A DNA stretch of 64,000 nt from NCBI GenBank assembly GCA_020137815.1, contig CM035358.1, positions 5,678,466 through 5,742,465 on the forward strand. The letters are read 5' to 3'. The DNA comes from Hormiphora californensis. Its lineage: Eukaryota; Ctenophora; Tentaculata; Cydippida; Pleurobrachiidae. This document shows, piece after piece, positions 1 through 15,184 of the stretch (positions within the stretch are counted from its first letter, which is position 1; every line of letters starts with the position of its first letter). Under the pieces are notes generated by a model. It did no database searches, was not told where the DNA came from, and saw only the letters and a list, made by a program, of their open reading frames with translations. The position numbers and the translations under genes were made by a program.

Positions 1-2446
1 TTAAAAAAAAACTAAAAAATTTTCTAACCCCCACCCCTTTGATTAATCCCCCGGCCTTTAATTAAAAATCCCCCCGGATTTCCCCAAAAACAATTCCCCT
101 GTTACCCCCCCCCCCCCATCCCCCCCCCCCCCACTAGGCATCACATAGTAGGAAGTGTGAACCTGTCAGCACTCATGGCAGCTGGGACGGGGTAATAAAG
201 GGGGAGAATGTTTTTCTTGGTTAGGAACAAAAAAAGATCAATACGTTGTCGATCGACGGGACTAAACAGTTCTCAGAGTTTAAAGCTGACTAAAAGGTAT
301 GGTTTTTTTAGTAAAAAAAAATTCGGTCGGCGTAATTTTAAAATTTTATTGAATCACTGTGAATTTACTACTTTTTTATGTACTTTTACTTTATTGATAC
401 AAAGGGTTTTTTTTAATACGATGCATTTGGGGGACCATCTGCAAATATGAACTAGTTCCCCATTTCAGTATTTTTTTTGAAGTGCACGGAAAAGCTAAGT
501 TTTAATAATTTGATTTAAATTTACCATTAGTAGTTTGTTTTTGGGAGCTAAACTAGTTAACTTAGACAGTTAAAATATTTTTGAAAACTAAACTCCGTCT
601 CCATCTCTCTCCCCCTTTCCCTCCCTCTCTCAGCTCCCCTGACTAAATCTCTATCCCCTCTCCCCTCCCCTCCCCCTCGCTCAGCCCCCCCCTGACTCCC
701 TCCTCTCTCCCCCTCCCCCTCGCTGGGGTGGTTGATTAACGTGCGGGTGTAAACGGCGGTCCACTGAACAGGGTGTTCTTCCTTTTTAAAAGTATCGGGG
801 GTATGCAGTAGTCCCGGGGGGGGATCTTTTCTGCCTTTGTAACTCTTGCTGCTGCTCTGGGTTTTATTTTAAATCTACAGGTACCGACCAATCAGAACTC
901 GTTATTTAGGTCACGTGACTGGTTATCAGCCAATCAGGGACCAGTGCCCCTGTGTCAACTCTTGCTGCTGCTCTTGGTAAATCACAAGTTGATACTGATC
1001 TATTGTGAATTCAGTTCACTGAATTGTTGAGTAAGGGCACTACTGGCCAACCCTTACTCAACAAACTCTGAAAAGTTGATCAAGAACTATAATCTTTGAT
1101 GGGGTGGAGCTGGAAAAAAAAACGAAAATTTTTCAATATTTTTAAACTTTGATAAGGGGGATTGAGGGGATAATATTCCTAATGAGAGATTGATTTCATA
1201 TCGATTGTCAAATGGCCGTACGTCTGAATTTTTTTGGGGGTCAGCTGCAATATAAAGATGTATTGTGATAGTAAATATGACTGAATTTCGTCACTCTACC
1301 CCTTTTCCCCCGTTCTAGGGCAAATACAGGGTGGTTACGTATGGAAATAAAAAGGGCGCCGGAGTGTTTGGGGAAAATTCACCCTCCTTACAAAACTGTC
1401 GTAAATTAACACCTTTGGTGGACGCGGATGCAATGGCTTTTAGTAATACCTAGCCCCACGGCTACCCCGGTATATAGATCTAAAAAATTTAAAAAACAAA
1501 TTGCTTTGCAAAGTACAGCAATAATGTAATTAATCTAGGTAGATTTACTATTATGTTAACAATATCTAGGTAGGTTTATAGAGAGAGAGATATATATGTA
1601 TAGATCTATACATATACATATCTGTATCTTACACACAGTCGGACCACGATTTCCCAAAATGGTTGAGAACTGTATGGCGGCGCCATACCCCATTTGATTC
1701 TCAGTGCGCTCAGATGGGTCGCGGCGCCAGACAGGTTGAGAATTGACCGAGTTATGGCGTAAAACGATTAATAATCGTGCAAAAAACATGTGTTTTTAAA
1801 ACGGTTCTTGGGAACCGTAGCCGACGGGGCTCTACTTGAAGGGCTCCCTAGTATTGCATATATTGTGAATAAATCTATACGAAGGATCAATTGCTTGAAA
1901 TATAAATTTTAACAAGCAGTGATTTATCTTTTGTTCGCACTCACCATAACATGATATTTTATTCGAAATATAAGCATAATAATCATTTATTCAAAACAAA
2001 ATGAAGATAAATGCTAAAAAGATTTTGACAGGCTATCTCTCTCTCTCTCTCTCTCTGCTGATTGTTTCTCAATTCTCTGATTCTGAAAAGGAGTACTGAA
2101 CCTGCAATAGCATTGTCAAAATAGTTAGTTCCTATGAATCTTGATTTGAAATTAAATCCTCGGTAGGTAGCTAATAAATTTTTCTCTCTATCTCTCGTCT
2201 CCATCTAATTGAATTCCTAGCGTTATCAGCACACGAGGAAACAAATCAAAATTACAACTAAATATATAAAATACTAGGTCATTCCAAAAATGGGGATCAG
2301 GAGACAGGAGGAGTTTCTAGTATAGAATTCCACAACTTTACCGCGTACTAGGCCATAAAAAAGGAGGAAACTTTATCTCACTACCATCATCAGAGTACTT
2401 CCCTCCGACCCCATACACACTCTCTCTTAACACAATTAATTTGCAG
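1..2446. other. Non-coding start of window; intron or flank upstream of the FTCD exons
   Basis: No convincing exon is visible. Bases 1-130 are A-rich and C-homopolymer sequence and look like a contig edge. Bases 595-730 are C/CT-rich. A truncated copy of the dispersed E-box foldback element lies at about 882-944. A 65-bp miniature transposon with 8-bp target duplications lies at 1670-1734, and a short CT run at 2037-2056. Open frames here are short and have no family features. Earlier FTCD exons are expected upstream, but I could not identify any here. Confidence 0.5.
1670..1734. mobile_element. 65-bp miniature inverted-repeat element with 8-bp target duplication
   Basis: The element begins CTGTATGGCGGCGCC and ends GGCGCCAGACAG, which are imperfect inverted ends. 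It is flanked on both sides by GTTGAGAA (1662-1669 and 1735-1742), an 8-bp direct duplication. A close relative at 42905-42960 has a different 8-bp duplication, so the boundaries are well supported. An 8-bp target duplication is typical of hAT-type transposition. The element is far too small to encode anything. Confidence 0.75.
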
Positions 2447-5014
<2,568 letters not shown>

Positions 5015-5291
5015 ATGCACGTGCAGATATCACGCGTGAGCAATGACGCGTGATCTCAGCTGTGGAAGCATTACACGTGATTTCCGATAACACAACAGCA
5101 CGTGCAAATGTTTTCTTTAAGATCGACCGGGGTTTACAGAGAACACTTGTTAAATACATCAATCGTTTGTAGCGAAAATATTTCGAAATTGAAACTCAAC
5201 AACAATAAATCAACGTTTTTAACAATTCTCTCTAAATATATAACATGTCACCCAAAATATATACATCATGTTCCCCACCTGCAGTTAGGGT
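5015..5291. other. Intergenic gap between convergent FTCD and the beta-repeat gene
   Basis: Two convergent genes end about 280 bases apart: FTCD stops at 5014 (+) and the beta-repeat gene stops at 5292 (-). AATAAA at about 5203 serves the + strand. I see no clear canonical poly(A) signal for the minus-strand gene close to its stop. Confidence 0.5.
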
Positions 5292-8200
5292 CTAATGACG
5301 CCTTCCACCCCTCTTAGATCCACCCTGCATGTTTCCTGACTGCATGTGCATGTTACCACCTCCCATCTGCATCTGGGTCTGACCTCCGTGCATCATACCT
5401 CCCTGGCCTCCCATCTGCATTTGGACCTGGCCACCGTGACCCCCTCCTTGGACCATTTGGACCTGTCCAGAGCCTCCGTGGTGTCCTCCTTGGACCATAT
5501 GGACCTGACCGCCTCCATGTCCTCCCATTTGGACCTGGCCACCCATCTGGACCTGTCCTCCCATCTGGACCTGTCCGGTCATCATGTGCTGCTCTCCTCC
5601 TCCCATCATTACCTCCTGACCATGGTGTCCAGATCCCCCACTGGACCTACCTCCACCGGTCTGGTGGACTGTTCGGCCACCAGCCCGAGTCATTGTGGTT
5701 GTAGTCTCGACCACTTCCTCGTATCGCTCCCCAGACTGTCGGCTTCCTCCCTGAGGGATGGGAGAGCTGTCATTATATATGTGGGTGGATCCTCTTTATT
5801 TGATTTGAATATAATTGATCGATGAGATGATAGAAAACGATTAAAATGACATAATGCTTTGTGGTTTTCTTTTGAGCAAGATATGCTGAGATGTCACAGA
5901 GAATGACACAATTGTGTCATTCTCTGTGATATCTCAGCATATCTTGCTCAAAATGAAAACCAACTTTTGACCACTTAGCTCGTCTAGCCGTCCTTGATAT
6001 GAAGACTCAAGAGTGACGTTTAATTAAAATTTTATTAGAAGCTGTACTTTTAGCCCCTGTCTTGAGCATTCCTTCCCTCAATTGATTGGCTGCAAGCCAA
6101 GAAATTTGAAAATTTAAGTATACCTTTTGCCTGTCTGAAAAACTAATACCGAAAAAACTGGTTCTTTACATTCGTGTTGTTGTTTTTACTGGTGGAAGGG
6201 GTTGGACTTCCACACCTGCCACAGGAAGACTGCCTCTGACGCGGCGACGGACCGGCGTTGTCATAGACGGGGGTCTAGGCGTAGTTTTGGGATGTGAGGG
6301 AAAAAATCAAAAAGAAAATTTCTGAGTTTCCAGTTTAATGTAGGCATCACTAACATTCACCATTTGGATCAGGAGTTTTCCGCCACAAAATATTTCGGCA
6401 AGATTCTGACAGGTTCAAAAACCTGGTCCATGGTCCATGATATTTCGAAACTTTAAAATTTGAAATCACCCCAAGCCAAAAAAAACTTCAAGAATTCGTG
6501 GAAAAATGGGCTCAAAGAAAAAAAAATGGCTGACAAGCAAAAGATATCTCAAGTTCTTTCTCTCTGATAGGATTCTGTTATATGACTGGATGACAAAGCT
6601 CTGCTAGAATATTCGTCTCTGTTTTATGACAGCAGCAGCAATGGTGCTCTGTGAGGGTTTCTATCTGGACCACTGTCGGCCTCTCTGCTCGGAGGGTACC
6701 TGGTGGAATCGGACACGTAGCTGGGCTGGTTGCTCCTGCTGTCCATAGGCGTTCGTGGTCACCTGCTGCTGGCCATAGCTTCCATTTGGCTGGTGCTGCT
6801 GGCCATAGCTTGAATTCATCTGGGGCTGTTGGCCATATCCAACTTGGCGTTGGTTACCAGACGGGTTGTTATACCCGGTGGAAGTGGACTGCTGGCTCGG
6901 GTTTATCAGACCCGTTGCATACCCGCCTTTGGGGCTCGGGTTTATCAAACCTGTGGCGTACCCTCCTTTGGGGCTCTGTTTGTACCCACTTTGACCCCTG
7001 TTGTCCCCACCAGAGGGGTAACGGCCCTGTTAATGAAAAAAGGGCCCCTTGTAGGGCATGAAAAAAATGAAAAAAATCGGCGGCAAAAATTCCGATTGTA
7101 TTTGTCGAATTTCAAAGTCGAAAAAGAATTCCAAAAACCTTTTAAGAATTCAAAAACCTTTTAACGGATTTTTAGGAAGATTTTTATCTTCTACCATTTA
7201 GGGTATGACGGTTGAATGATCACACTTACCTGTTGGACATGGATCTCTTGCTCATAACCACCACCGGATCTTCCGCCGGACCTTCCGCCGGATCTATCAC
7301 TCTGAGGGAAAGGGCAAGGTTTAACAGTAGAAAACTCTTGATAAGCAAGAGGCTGAACAGTGCACACGCTCTATTAAATGTTGTAGAGCAGGCACTGTAA
7401 ATTGTATCCCGGTACGAGATGTCTCCACCCGGAAAAAAAGTTTTATGAAGGAGCGTTATATTTCATGGGTTGGCCAGCTTTTTATAAGCTCACGTGTGTT
7501 TTAAGGGTGGAGACTTTAGAGAAAGTCCCGGACCCTGTGAGGGTTACCGAGCTCGACATGCTCACCCTTCCGCTGCTCCTTCCCCCGCTCCTCTGGTTGG
7601 AACTGCTGGAGCTGGAGCTGCTGCTGGAGGATGAGGATGAGGTGGAGGAACTACCACCGTCACTATCAGATCCCTCCTGGCCGGAGTGGTAACGACGTCC
7701 CCCTCGCCTGGCCCTCAGACGGAGGATGCAGTACTTGTTGCACTTGTGGGGTAGGTCCACCACCTGTCGGTCGCCCATCTGGCTCATGGCGGCAAAGTCG
7801 TTCAGGCCATAGGGAATGCCTGGTCCGTAGCACTGACCATCGGGTCCGTAGTAGAGTCCGTCAGGTCCGAAGTAGCCGCCGGGAGGGGCACCGTGAGGAA
7901 TTTTGTAGGGTGCCCTCTTGCCTGGAAAATAAAACATTTGTAACTGCTGCAGGGAATATATGATTATCTTCCTATAAAGCGTCTTACTCAACAAGTGGGG
8001 GTCCTTCATACAGAATAAAATGTTGGCTCACCCTTTCCATAAGAACGTCCATCAGGTCCAATGTAGGTGCCATCAGGCTCAAAGTAGCCTCCATGGGGAG
8101 CCCCATCAGGGATGGTCCAATTCTTCTCCATGGGACCACCGGCTATGCAGCCTCCGTAGCAAGGGGCATCCTCGTCAGGAACATCAGTGATACGCATTCT

Positions 8201-11200
8201 TCTTCCGTCCATGAGGTTACAATCAGAGAGGGGAATCCTGTATTCTCGTCCCTTGAAGGTGACCAGGACATATCCCTCGTCAATGGGATCACGTCGCAGG
8301 TATCGGGCAGGAATAACTTGGATGGATCCGTCAATGTTGACAAAGTAGACGATGGGCACGGACATGGGTTTAACAGAGTCCATGTGGACCCTGTGTTTCC
8401 TTCCGTTAATGGTAACCTGAGGGACGGAGGAGGGTGTTGCAGTTACATCAAACGCCAAAAAGAGCTTAATTCGAACTGGGAATATTACTGTCAGTAGGTA
8501 ATTGCGATGCTTAACCGCTGCTTCTTTCGCTAGAAATTCGAATCAATTGACTGTCAATTTAACAACTTTTCACGCTCTAGTTTTGATATCAAAACGAAAA
8601 GTTATCACTGCGATGCTTGGCAGAAACACATAGTATGTGATTCTGTCAAGCATCGCGTTGACAACCTTTCAAACATGTTACTTACCTCGATGAATCCGGG
8701 TTTGTTGGGATCCATTCGGCACTTTCCAGCTGGCACGGTATACTCTTGTCCATTGATGGAGACCCTGTATCCCATAACTGATTTACCTGGAAAGGTGAAG
8801 GAGAATTAGTATCGAATGTGTCGCTGGGTATCATGGCATAGAACTAGAAGTGGGTTCATTTATCACAGTGTTTTATATAAATCGTCATAGGATTTCATTG
8901 AAAATCCTAAGGAATCTTCTTTTCTTAGAAAAGGCAACCAGACAATATTCCTACCAAGGCTCATAATTTCCTGGAAAATTACTCTAATAGCAGTCCAGTT
9001 AGGCTTTTAGTAAAATACCATAATATGTACAAAATATCCACATTACTTGGCTGTGCTATTTTAGGAGGAACTTTTAACAGGCTTAATGGGGCAGACCCCC
9101 GTCCAGTAGTTGTCTAAGAGTCACAGAGGAGTCTAAGAGTCATGTATTTTAACATATTAGTGGCATGAATTCCTGGAAAAATGGCTCTCAACAAGTCTCA
9201 TAGGCCAGTTGTAACTAAATAGACACATTTGCCATGCTACGCAGTCTGTCCATTCGGTGTGAGAGCTTTAACTGGATAGACAGGTTACATGATTCAACCA
9301 CAGACTTATTGAATTGTGTTCGCGTCAATGCCACATGGTTACATGATTCTCTTCCCAACCATGATAGACTTTTAACCATGTGTTTTGACACTATAACCAT
9401 GGTTACATAATTCACCCTAGTCAACCACCCACTAACCAGAAGAGGTCTGTCCGGGTTGAATCTTGGCCACCAGGGTCTCGGGCATGCCCATTGGCATGTC
9501 AGGATCATCATTCCTAACGAAGATACACTCCTGAGGTTCATCATCACTGACCATAAGACCCTGATCTTGAGGATCAATGTCGCTATCACCATCTGTCTCG
9601 TCTCCTCCCTCAACCCAGAACTCATCCTGGAAGAAAAATTAGGGTTGTCAAAGAAATGCTCATATATATTTTAGTGGGGTCAAGCCTCTAGGGTTGTCAA
9701 AGAAAATGTTTCCTCAGCTTCATCATGTCTATGATGTGGTTAATGCAATTGTTGTCTGCCAAGGTGTAAATGGTATAAAAGTGTGAATTCAGTGAATGAT
9801 TGTGTGAATTCTGAGAATGATTGTGTGAATTCTGAGAATGATTGTGTGAATTCTGAGAATGATTGTGTGAATTCTGAGAATGATTGTGTGAATTCTGAGA
9901 ATGGACGTGTGAATTCTGAGAATTATTGTGTGAATTCTGAGAATTATTGTGTGAATTATGAGTGTGAACATACATCATCTCCGAAGTCCTCGGTACAATA
10001 ATCAGGAGCGTAATCAGCGGGGTAGTCTCCAAGGTACATGACACCGTGCTTGGGTACCAGGTAACGGAGATCCTTGAATCGGACAATGTAGAATCCAGGT
10101 CGCTGTGTAAAGAGGGAAAAGAGTTAGAGCAGGCCAACCTAACTATCCCTCAATCAATCAATCAACTAGTTAGCACAACTGAGATTGGTAAATGCATTGA
10201 CCTATGATCGCAAAAGACAAGCTTTCCCTTGTCCGACCCCCGAAGTTCGGGTTTTATATGGGTTTTGTGTGACACCTATAAAACATTTAAAAAAACTGAC
10301 CCTGGGGTGATCCTTGAGGTCCATTCCGGTGATAATGAAGGGCAGGCCATCCAGGTTAACGGAGTAGAACCCAACGACATTGGTATCCCCTGCATCTTCA
10401 ATCTCGTCAGTCTTGACAAAGTAGGTCTTGCCGTAGTAGTTGATCCTGAAGAGAGAGGGAGTGTCAAAAAAAGATTCTTTATGGTAATTCGATCATCAAT
10501 AGTGTGTATATTTGGTAGCCCAAAGCCCGTGTTTAAAGATCGGTCAGAACCACCCTACAGATAAATTGATACCTCTAAATCTCAGGATCTTACTTGGCAT
10601 AACCCTTGGGGTTGGTGCAGTTTGTGATCTGGTCATCAGGCACGGTAACATCGACACCGTTAATCTTGACCCTCTTGACTCTTGTGATCCTCCTCCTCTT
10701 GATGATGGTGGTGGTGGTACAGTACTCCTCGGCATCCCTGATCACCTCGTCACGGCCAGCAACGCTAGCCTCACTGTCGCTGGTACTGCTGTCAGAACCG
10801 TCACCACCACGGCCATCCTGCAGGGATGGATTTGATTATATATCATGGATGATACCGCACACATCAATTTAGTAGGCACAACATCAAAATTCATAATGGT
10901 CAATTGATTGGATGAGTCAGCCCTTGGCACACGCTGCAGTCACCTCTTATGTCCCTCACCAGAGGGGCCTACAGCGTGTGTCAAAGTCAGACAACCCCCA
11001 ATGGTTATAGCAACAGCTATCCCAATTTGTGGTTGGCATCATGGTTCCCAACTTACATCATCTCCTCCGGGACCATCCATGTCTCGGTCAGGCTCAAGAA
11101 GGAACTCTCCGAGGAAGGTTATGTTGGGAGCGGGGGTGTGGTATTCCATGTCATCGTATCGGACAATGTACATGTTGTCTGCGGGGCTGTTCTGGTCGAA

Positions 11201-14200
11201 CTCAATGTCCATACCTATGTTGGGGAGGGGAGTTGTATGATGAACGTGTAGCACGCCGTTACTCGATATATATCAAGGGTTGTCTTGTTCAGCCTACCAA
11301 GAGTGTAAAGCTGTTGTCAAAATACCTTACGCCCAAGGGCACAAGGGTGACTGACTGTGATTCTTGAGAATCAACCCCAAATACATACCGCTAACAACGG
11401 CGAGTTTGTTGTCCAGAAGACAGGCGTAGTATCCCACAACGGGTGCGTAGAAGGCCTGCTGGACAGTCTGGGGAGTGACGTAGTAGACCAGTTTGTTGTA
11501 TCTGAACCTTAGGTAACCCCTGTGTTTCACAGAGGCCTTGATCCTGTGGTGGGGCATGACAATCTGACTGCCATTCAGGATGATCAGATAGCACAGACAG
11601 TAGGACACGTCAAAGATCTCCAGTTTGGGTAGATCGTCAACCCTTCGGCGGGGTTTCTTGGTTTTCAGCCTCAGGTTGCCACCTCCAGTCTGGGAAAGAC
11701 GGAGTTTGTTCTTCCTGGGCCTGTTGAACAGAATCTTGTGGTCGTACTTGCCCTCGTGTCCAGACATGGCGTCACCTGAGGGAGGGAGGGGGATATTGAA
11801 CTCTTGTTACATAACAAGGAGTTAATACGGGGCTGTTTGGTCAGGGCAAGCTTTCCCGATCCAAATTTGGATCGGGAAAACTCACCTTGATTGCAAAAGA
11901 CCGTACACGTAATGGTAACGTTTGTAATAGATTAACTTGTAATGGAAACAGGGAATTCTTGGAATAACTCCGGAATTCTTGGAATAACTTTGTCAGTTCA
12001 AGTAAATGGTTTTTGCGCTCAAAGATTTGCAAAATGTCAATGTCATTGCATTCGTCTATAGACATGCAAAATGTCATTTTAGCATTAGGCTTGACACCCA
12101 TCAAATTGAAATATTTACTAAAATCTATATTCAATCTTTAGGTCATTATATACGCCCTTATGATTGAAATAAAGGCCCATCAATAATTTACTAAACCAGG
12201 TTATACTATGCCTAAACTTGTCCTGAAATAACCAACTTTACTAAACTTGCCCTGAAGTTATCAAGTACCTGCGTGAACAGATGCAGTAGAGACGGTGTAG
12301 CTGGCTCCCTGGTAGTTGATATTGTACATGCCGTCACCATTACCATCACTAATGTCAGTGAATGGTACTGTCACCATCTTTCCATTGATGATACACCTAG
12401 TGCGGGATGATGGTTAGGTAATCGACAGATCATGGACCAACAAACAGGGTCTAGCAAGGCAGAGTTAGACAATGCAGTGACACCCAAGGCCAATCTGCTC
12501 CAAAAACTCCGTGATAGAAAATCAAAGAATACAATGGTACAGCTTCGAGAACCGACTGTTATTATACTATGGTGTTACACTTACTTGTACATGTTCCTAA
12601 TGGGCTGGACATTCCTGCACCGGACCTTCTGTGTGGTCCCATTGTAGGAGAACTTGACAAACTTGCCCTTCAGCCTCCCTCCACTGAGCATGCTATTGTA
12701 GGAGAGGGTTTGCGATGTTATAGGGGAGGTTTGCGATGTTATAGGAATGTATTTTGTTGAGTAAGGGGTACTCAACAAGCTTTATTAGGATTGGGTTACA
12801 CCAAATAACATAAGTACCAGAATGTATGTAACCGATAAGCAGGAATCGACCGAATCAGGAAATACTAGTCCCTGATTGGCTGATAACCAGTCACGTGACC
12901 TAAATAACGAGTTCTGATTGGTTGTTTCGGTCGGTTCCTACCCTGCTGCTTACCTGTATGGGACGGTCACCATCTTTCGTCCCATCTTGACTTTGTAGTA
13001 GGGGAAGAAGTTGACAATGGGACCTCCAGTAGATGACCTGTTAGACATAGGGGACACTGGCTGGGGGATAATCTCCTGAAAATAGTTGTTGAGTAAGAAC
13101 AACAAGAAAATAGGGTATTCGTTGGGTAAAAATATCGAAAAGGATGTTTTGTTTAGCCTTTAGAGTGGGAAATAAGTTAGTTTACATTTCAAGGTATCAT
13201 CCTACTATTGGAATTGGCATCACTGTTTTTAGATTTTAGAACAACTTCTCCATCCATGATTCGATCACTACTTAAATTATTAACTGCGATATACTTACGG
13301 GCTCAGGCTCGGAGTCGACCTCAAACTGGTTGTACTTGATGTTGTACTTCTTTCCTCCCCTCCTGACACTGTAGTAACCATCCTTTCGGTGTTCAGAGAT
13401 TTCATCACGGCCAAAACTCTGGATAAATTTAATTCAGTAGTTATATATTGATTAATATGGGCAAAATTGAAAGGAAGTGACTAATAAATTTGATCTGCCG
13501 ATGCCCCGGACGTTTTGAAACGAGTTTGATCAGAACGAGGCTACGGCATCATACCACCATGCAGGCTTGATCAGTTGATCTTTAGAGTATAATCTGTTAC
13601 AACTAAGGGTCACCCCACACCAAAGCTAAAATTGCGGGTTTAAAATCAAAATTTTAATTTTAAGTTTGGTGTGTGGTGACTCTAACCTGCTCCAAAAGCA
13701 CCAGCCGCTCTAACCAACCAACCAACCAACCAACTAACCTGCCATTCGTCTCCGATCATGACCTTGACAAGTCCCCGTCGGGAGAAGGCGAGACCTCCAC
13801 CACCACCACCACTATGTCTCATCTCGTACTGCCTTGCTCCTCCGTGCATGATAGCACCAGTGAGACCCTGAGACCTGGAGAAGATATAGTGATGAGACCT
13901 GGAGAAGAGTGAGACCCTGAGACCTGGAGAAGATATAGTGATGAGACCTGGAGAAGAGATGATATAGATATGAGACCCTGAGACATTGAGAAGATATATA
14001 GTGATGAGACCTGGAGAAGAGATGATATATAGATATGAGACCCTGAGACATTGAGAAGATATATAGTGATGAGACCTGGAGAAGAGATGATATAGATATG
14101 AGACCCTGAGACATTGAGAAGATATCGTGATGAGACATTGAGACATTGAGAAGAGATAATAGTTATGCGATACTTTGATCTGTTCGGGGAGACAAACTAT

Positions 14201-15184
14201 TCAAGCGATACTGGGATCTGTTGAGACAGTACAAACAGTCTAACTCCAAGAGATATACTGGGATTGGGAGAGAGAAGCTGGACATATAACGAGCTTGATC
14301 TTGATCTCCAAGAGAAGCTGTTTAACTTCTGCCAGTTGAGTCAAACATTCTGATCTTGGAATTTGGATCTCAGTAGAAGAAGCTGAAGAGCTTCAGTAAT
14401 GGGCTTTAGTTTTGTTATCAGCTATTCAGATGACCGTTTCTACTCCCAGCTACCCCACCCAACCTCCTAACTAGCAGTTAGTCTGATCTAAGATTGAAGA
14501 TTGAGAGAATAACAAGCATGCTAGTAGAATGCATTACTACCAGTACCCGGCCAACCCCCTAACTACATAGTAGTTATTCTGATAATTTTAACGAGTAGTC
14601 GTGGGAGAACTGCCATAGCATTCATATGGCGGGTGGTAGAATTCTACAACCCGCCAATTCTATAGAATAAGTTATTCGATAACGCGCCGAATCTTTGTGG
14701 AGAATGGTAATAGAGTGCTAGAGTGCTATACCACAATTTAACTAAACTACCCCTCCTTGGCCTTGTACCACTAAACTACCCCTCCTTGGCCTTGTACCAC
14801 TAAACTTGCTTCGCCATCACGAATACCTAGGTAAAATATAGGTTTACTAAGCCTGAGCAATGACGTAGCAATGGATATACGGTTAAATGCTGTCTGGTAT
14901 GTCGCCGACCCCATTTTGATTATCAGATCGGGATCACGATGCTAGTACCAGACAGTATACAATAACATATCTAATACCTGAAACATGCCTCAAGCATACC
15001 AAACATTATTTATCAAATAGATCTAATGTACCTGAAAGATCCAGATTTATACAGATCTAATGTACCTGAAAGATCCCGAGGTATCCTCTTCGGAGTTGTA
15101 CAAGGCAGTTGCCACGGCAGCGTGCCCTCGGCCCTGACCAGGCATGGTCTGAGCTTGGCGTCCGCCTTTGCGTCCACCCTTCAT
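5292..15184 (-). CDS. Unrecognised 1,221-aa beta-hairpin-repeat protein with disordered tails (18 exons)
   Basis: Exons in transcript order: 15184-15066, 13874-13739, 13418-13299, 13075-12954, 12692-12585, 12396-12269, 11775-11389, 11214-11057, 10817-10594, 10445-10301, 10102-9974, 9626-9437, 8786-8686, 8416-8032, 7921-7566, 7301-7230, 7026-6700, 5750-5292. Every boundary is GT-AG, every phase agrees, and the sum is 3,666 bases. The start MKGGRKGGRQAQTM has no signal peptide, so the protein is probably intracellular. Residues ~40-840 hold about 20 degenerate copies of a motif like V-x-I-N-G-x-x-Y-x-V-P: VKMGRKMVTVPY, CIINGKMVTVPF, VRFKDLRYLVP, VSINGQEYTVP, VTFKGREYRIP. Next comes a GPDG-rich stretch (GGYFEPDGTYIGPDGRSYG, GGYFGPDGLYYGPDGQCYG), then poly-Ser, then an RSGG region. 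A Q/G/Y/N prion-like stretch (SYGQQHQPNGSYGQQQ) follows, with a tail of QVQMGG repeats ending RRH. I know no family with this order. The repeats suggest a self-associating scaffold, but that is inference. Confidence 0.85.
5872..5952. repeat. Near-perfect 80-bp palindrome in intron
   Basis: TGAGCAAGATATGCTGAGAT at the left is the inverse of ATATCTCAGCATATCTTGCTCA-type sequence at the right, meeting at ACACAATTGTGT. It lies in the last intron of the beta-repeat gene (5751-6699). That intron otherwise holds AT-rich sequence with no exon. Confidence 0.75.
9783..9962. repeat. 21-bp tandem repeat next to a splice donor
   Basis: About eight copies of a 21-bp unit (core GTGTGAATTCTGAGAATGAT) lie in the intron between the 9437-9626 and 9974-10102 exons of the minus-strand gene. 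On the minus strand they begin about 10 bases downstream of the donor GATGAT|GTATGTTC. Open frames across the array on both strands are repeat artefacts. Confidence 0.9.
12840..12940. mobile_element. Dispersed ~100-bp foldback element with E-box and CCAAT boxes (copy 2)
   Basis: Ends are CAGGAATCGACCG and CGGTCGGTTCCT. Inside are CTGATTGGCTGATAACCAG, TCACGTGACC and TTCTGATTGG. It lies in an intron of the beta-repeat gene, just before the 12954-13075 exon. Other copies are at ~882-944 (truncated), 37011-37124, 37371-37479, 41832-41940 and 45581-46170 (interrupted). Confidence 0.85.
13860..14155. repeat. Tandem array containing duplicated splice acceptors (beta-repeat gene, intron 1)
   Basis: Units of roughly 25-70 bp repeat GAGACCCTGAGACCTGGAG and GATATAGTGATGAG. 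On the minus strand each full copy reads CTTCTCCAG|GTCTCAGGGTCTCA, which is the acceptor and first bases of exon 2 (13874-13739). The gene therefore has several upstream copies of its own 3' splice site inside intron 1. Confidence 0.85.

Noticed and set aside
9783-10001. NSENDCV repeat frame and its antisense
   Set aside because: Arises from the 21-bp intronic tandem repeat, a multiple of 3.
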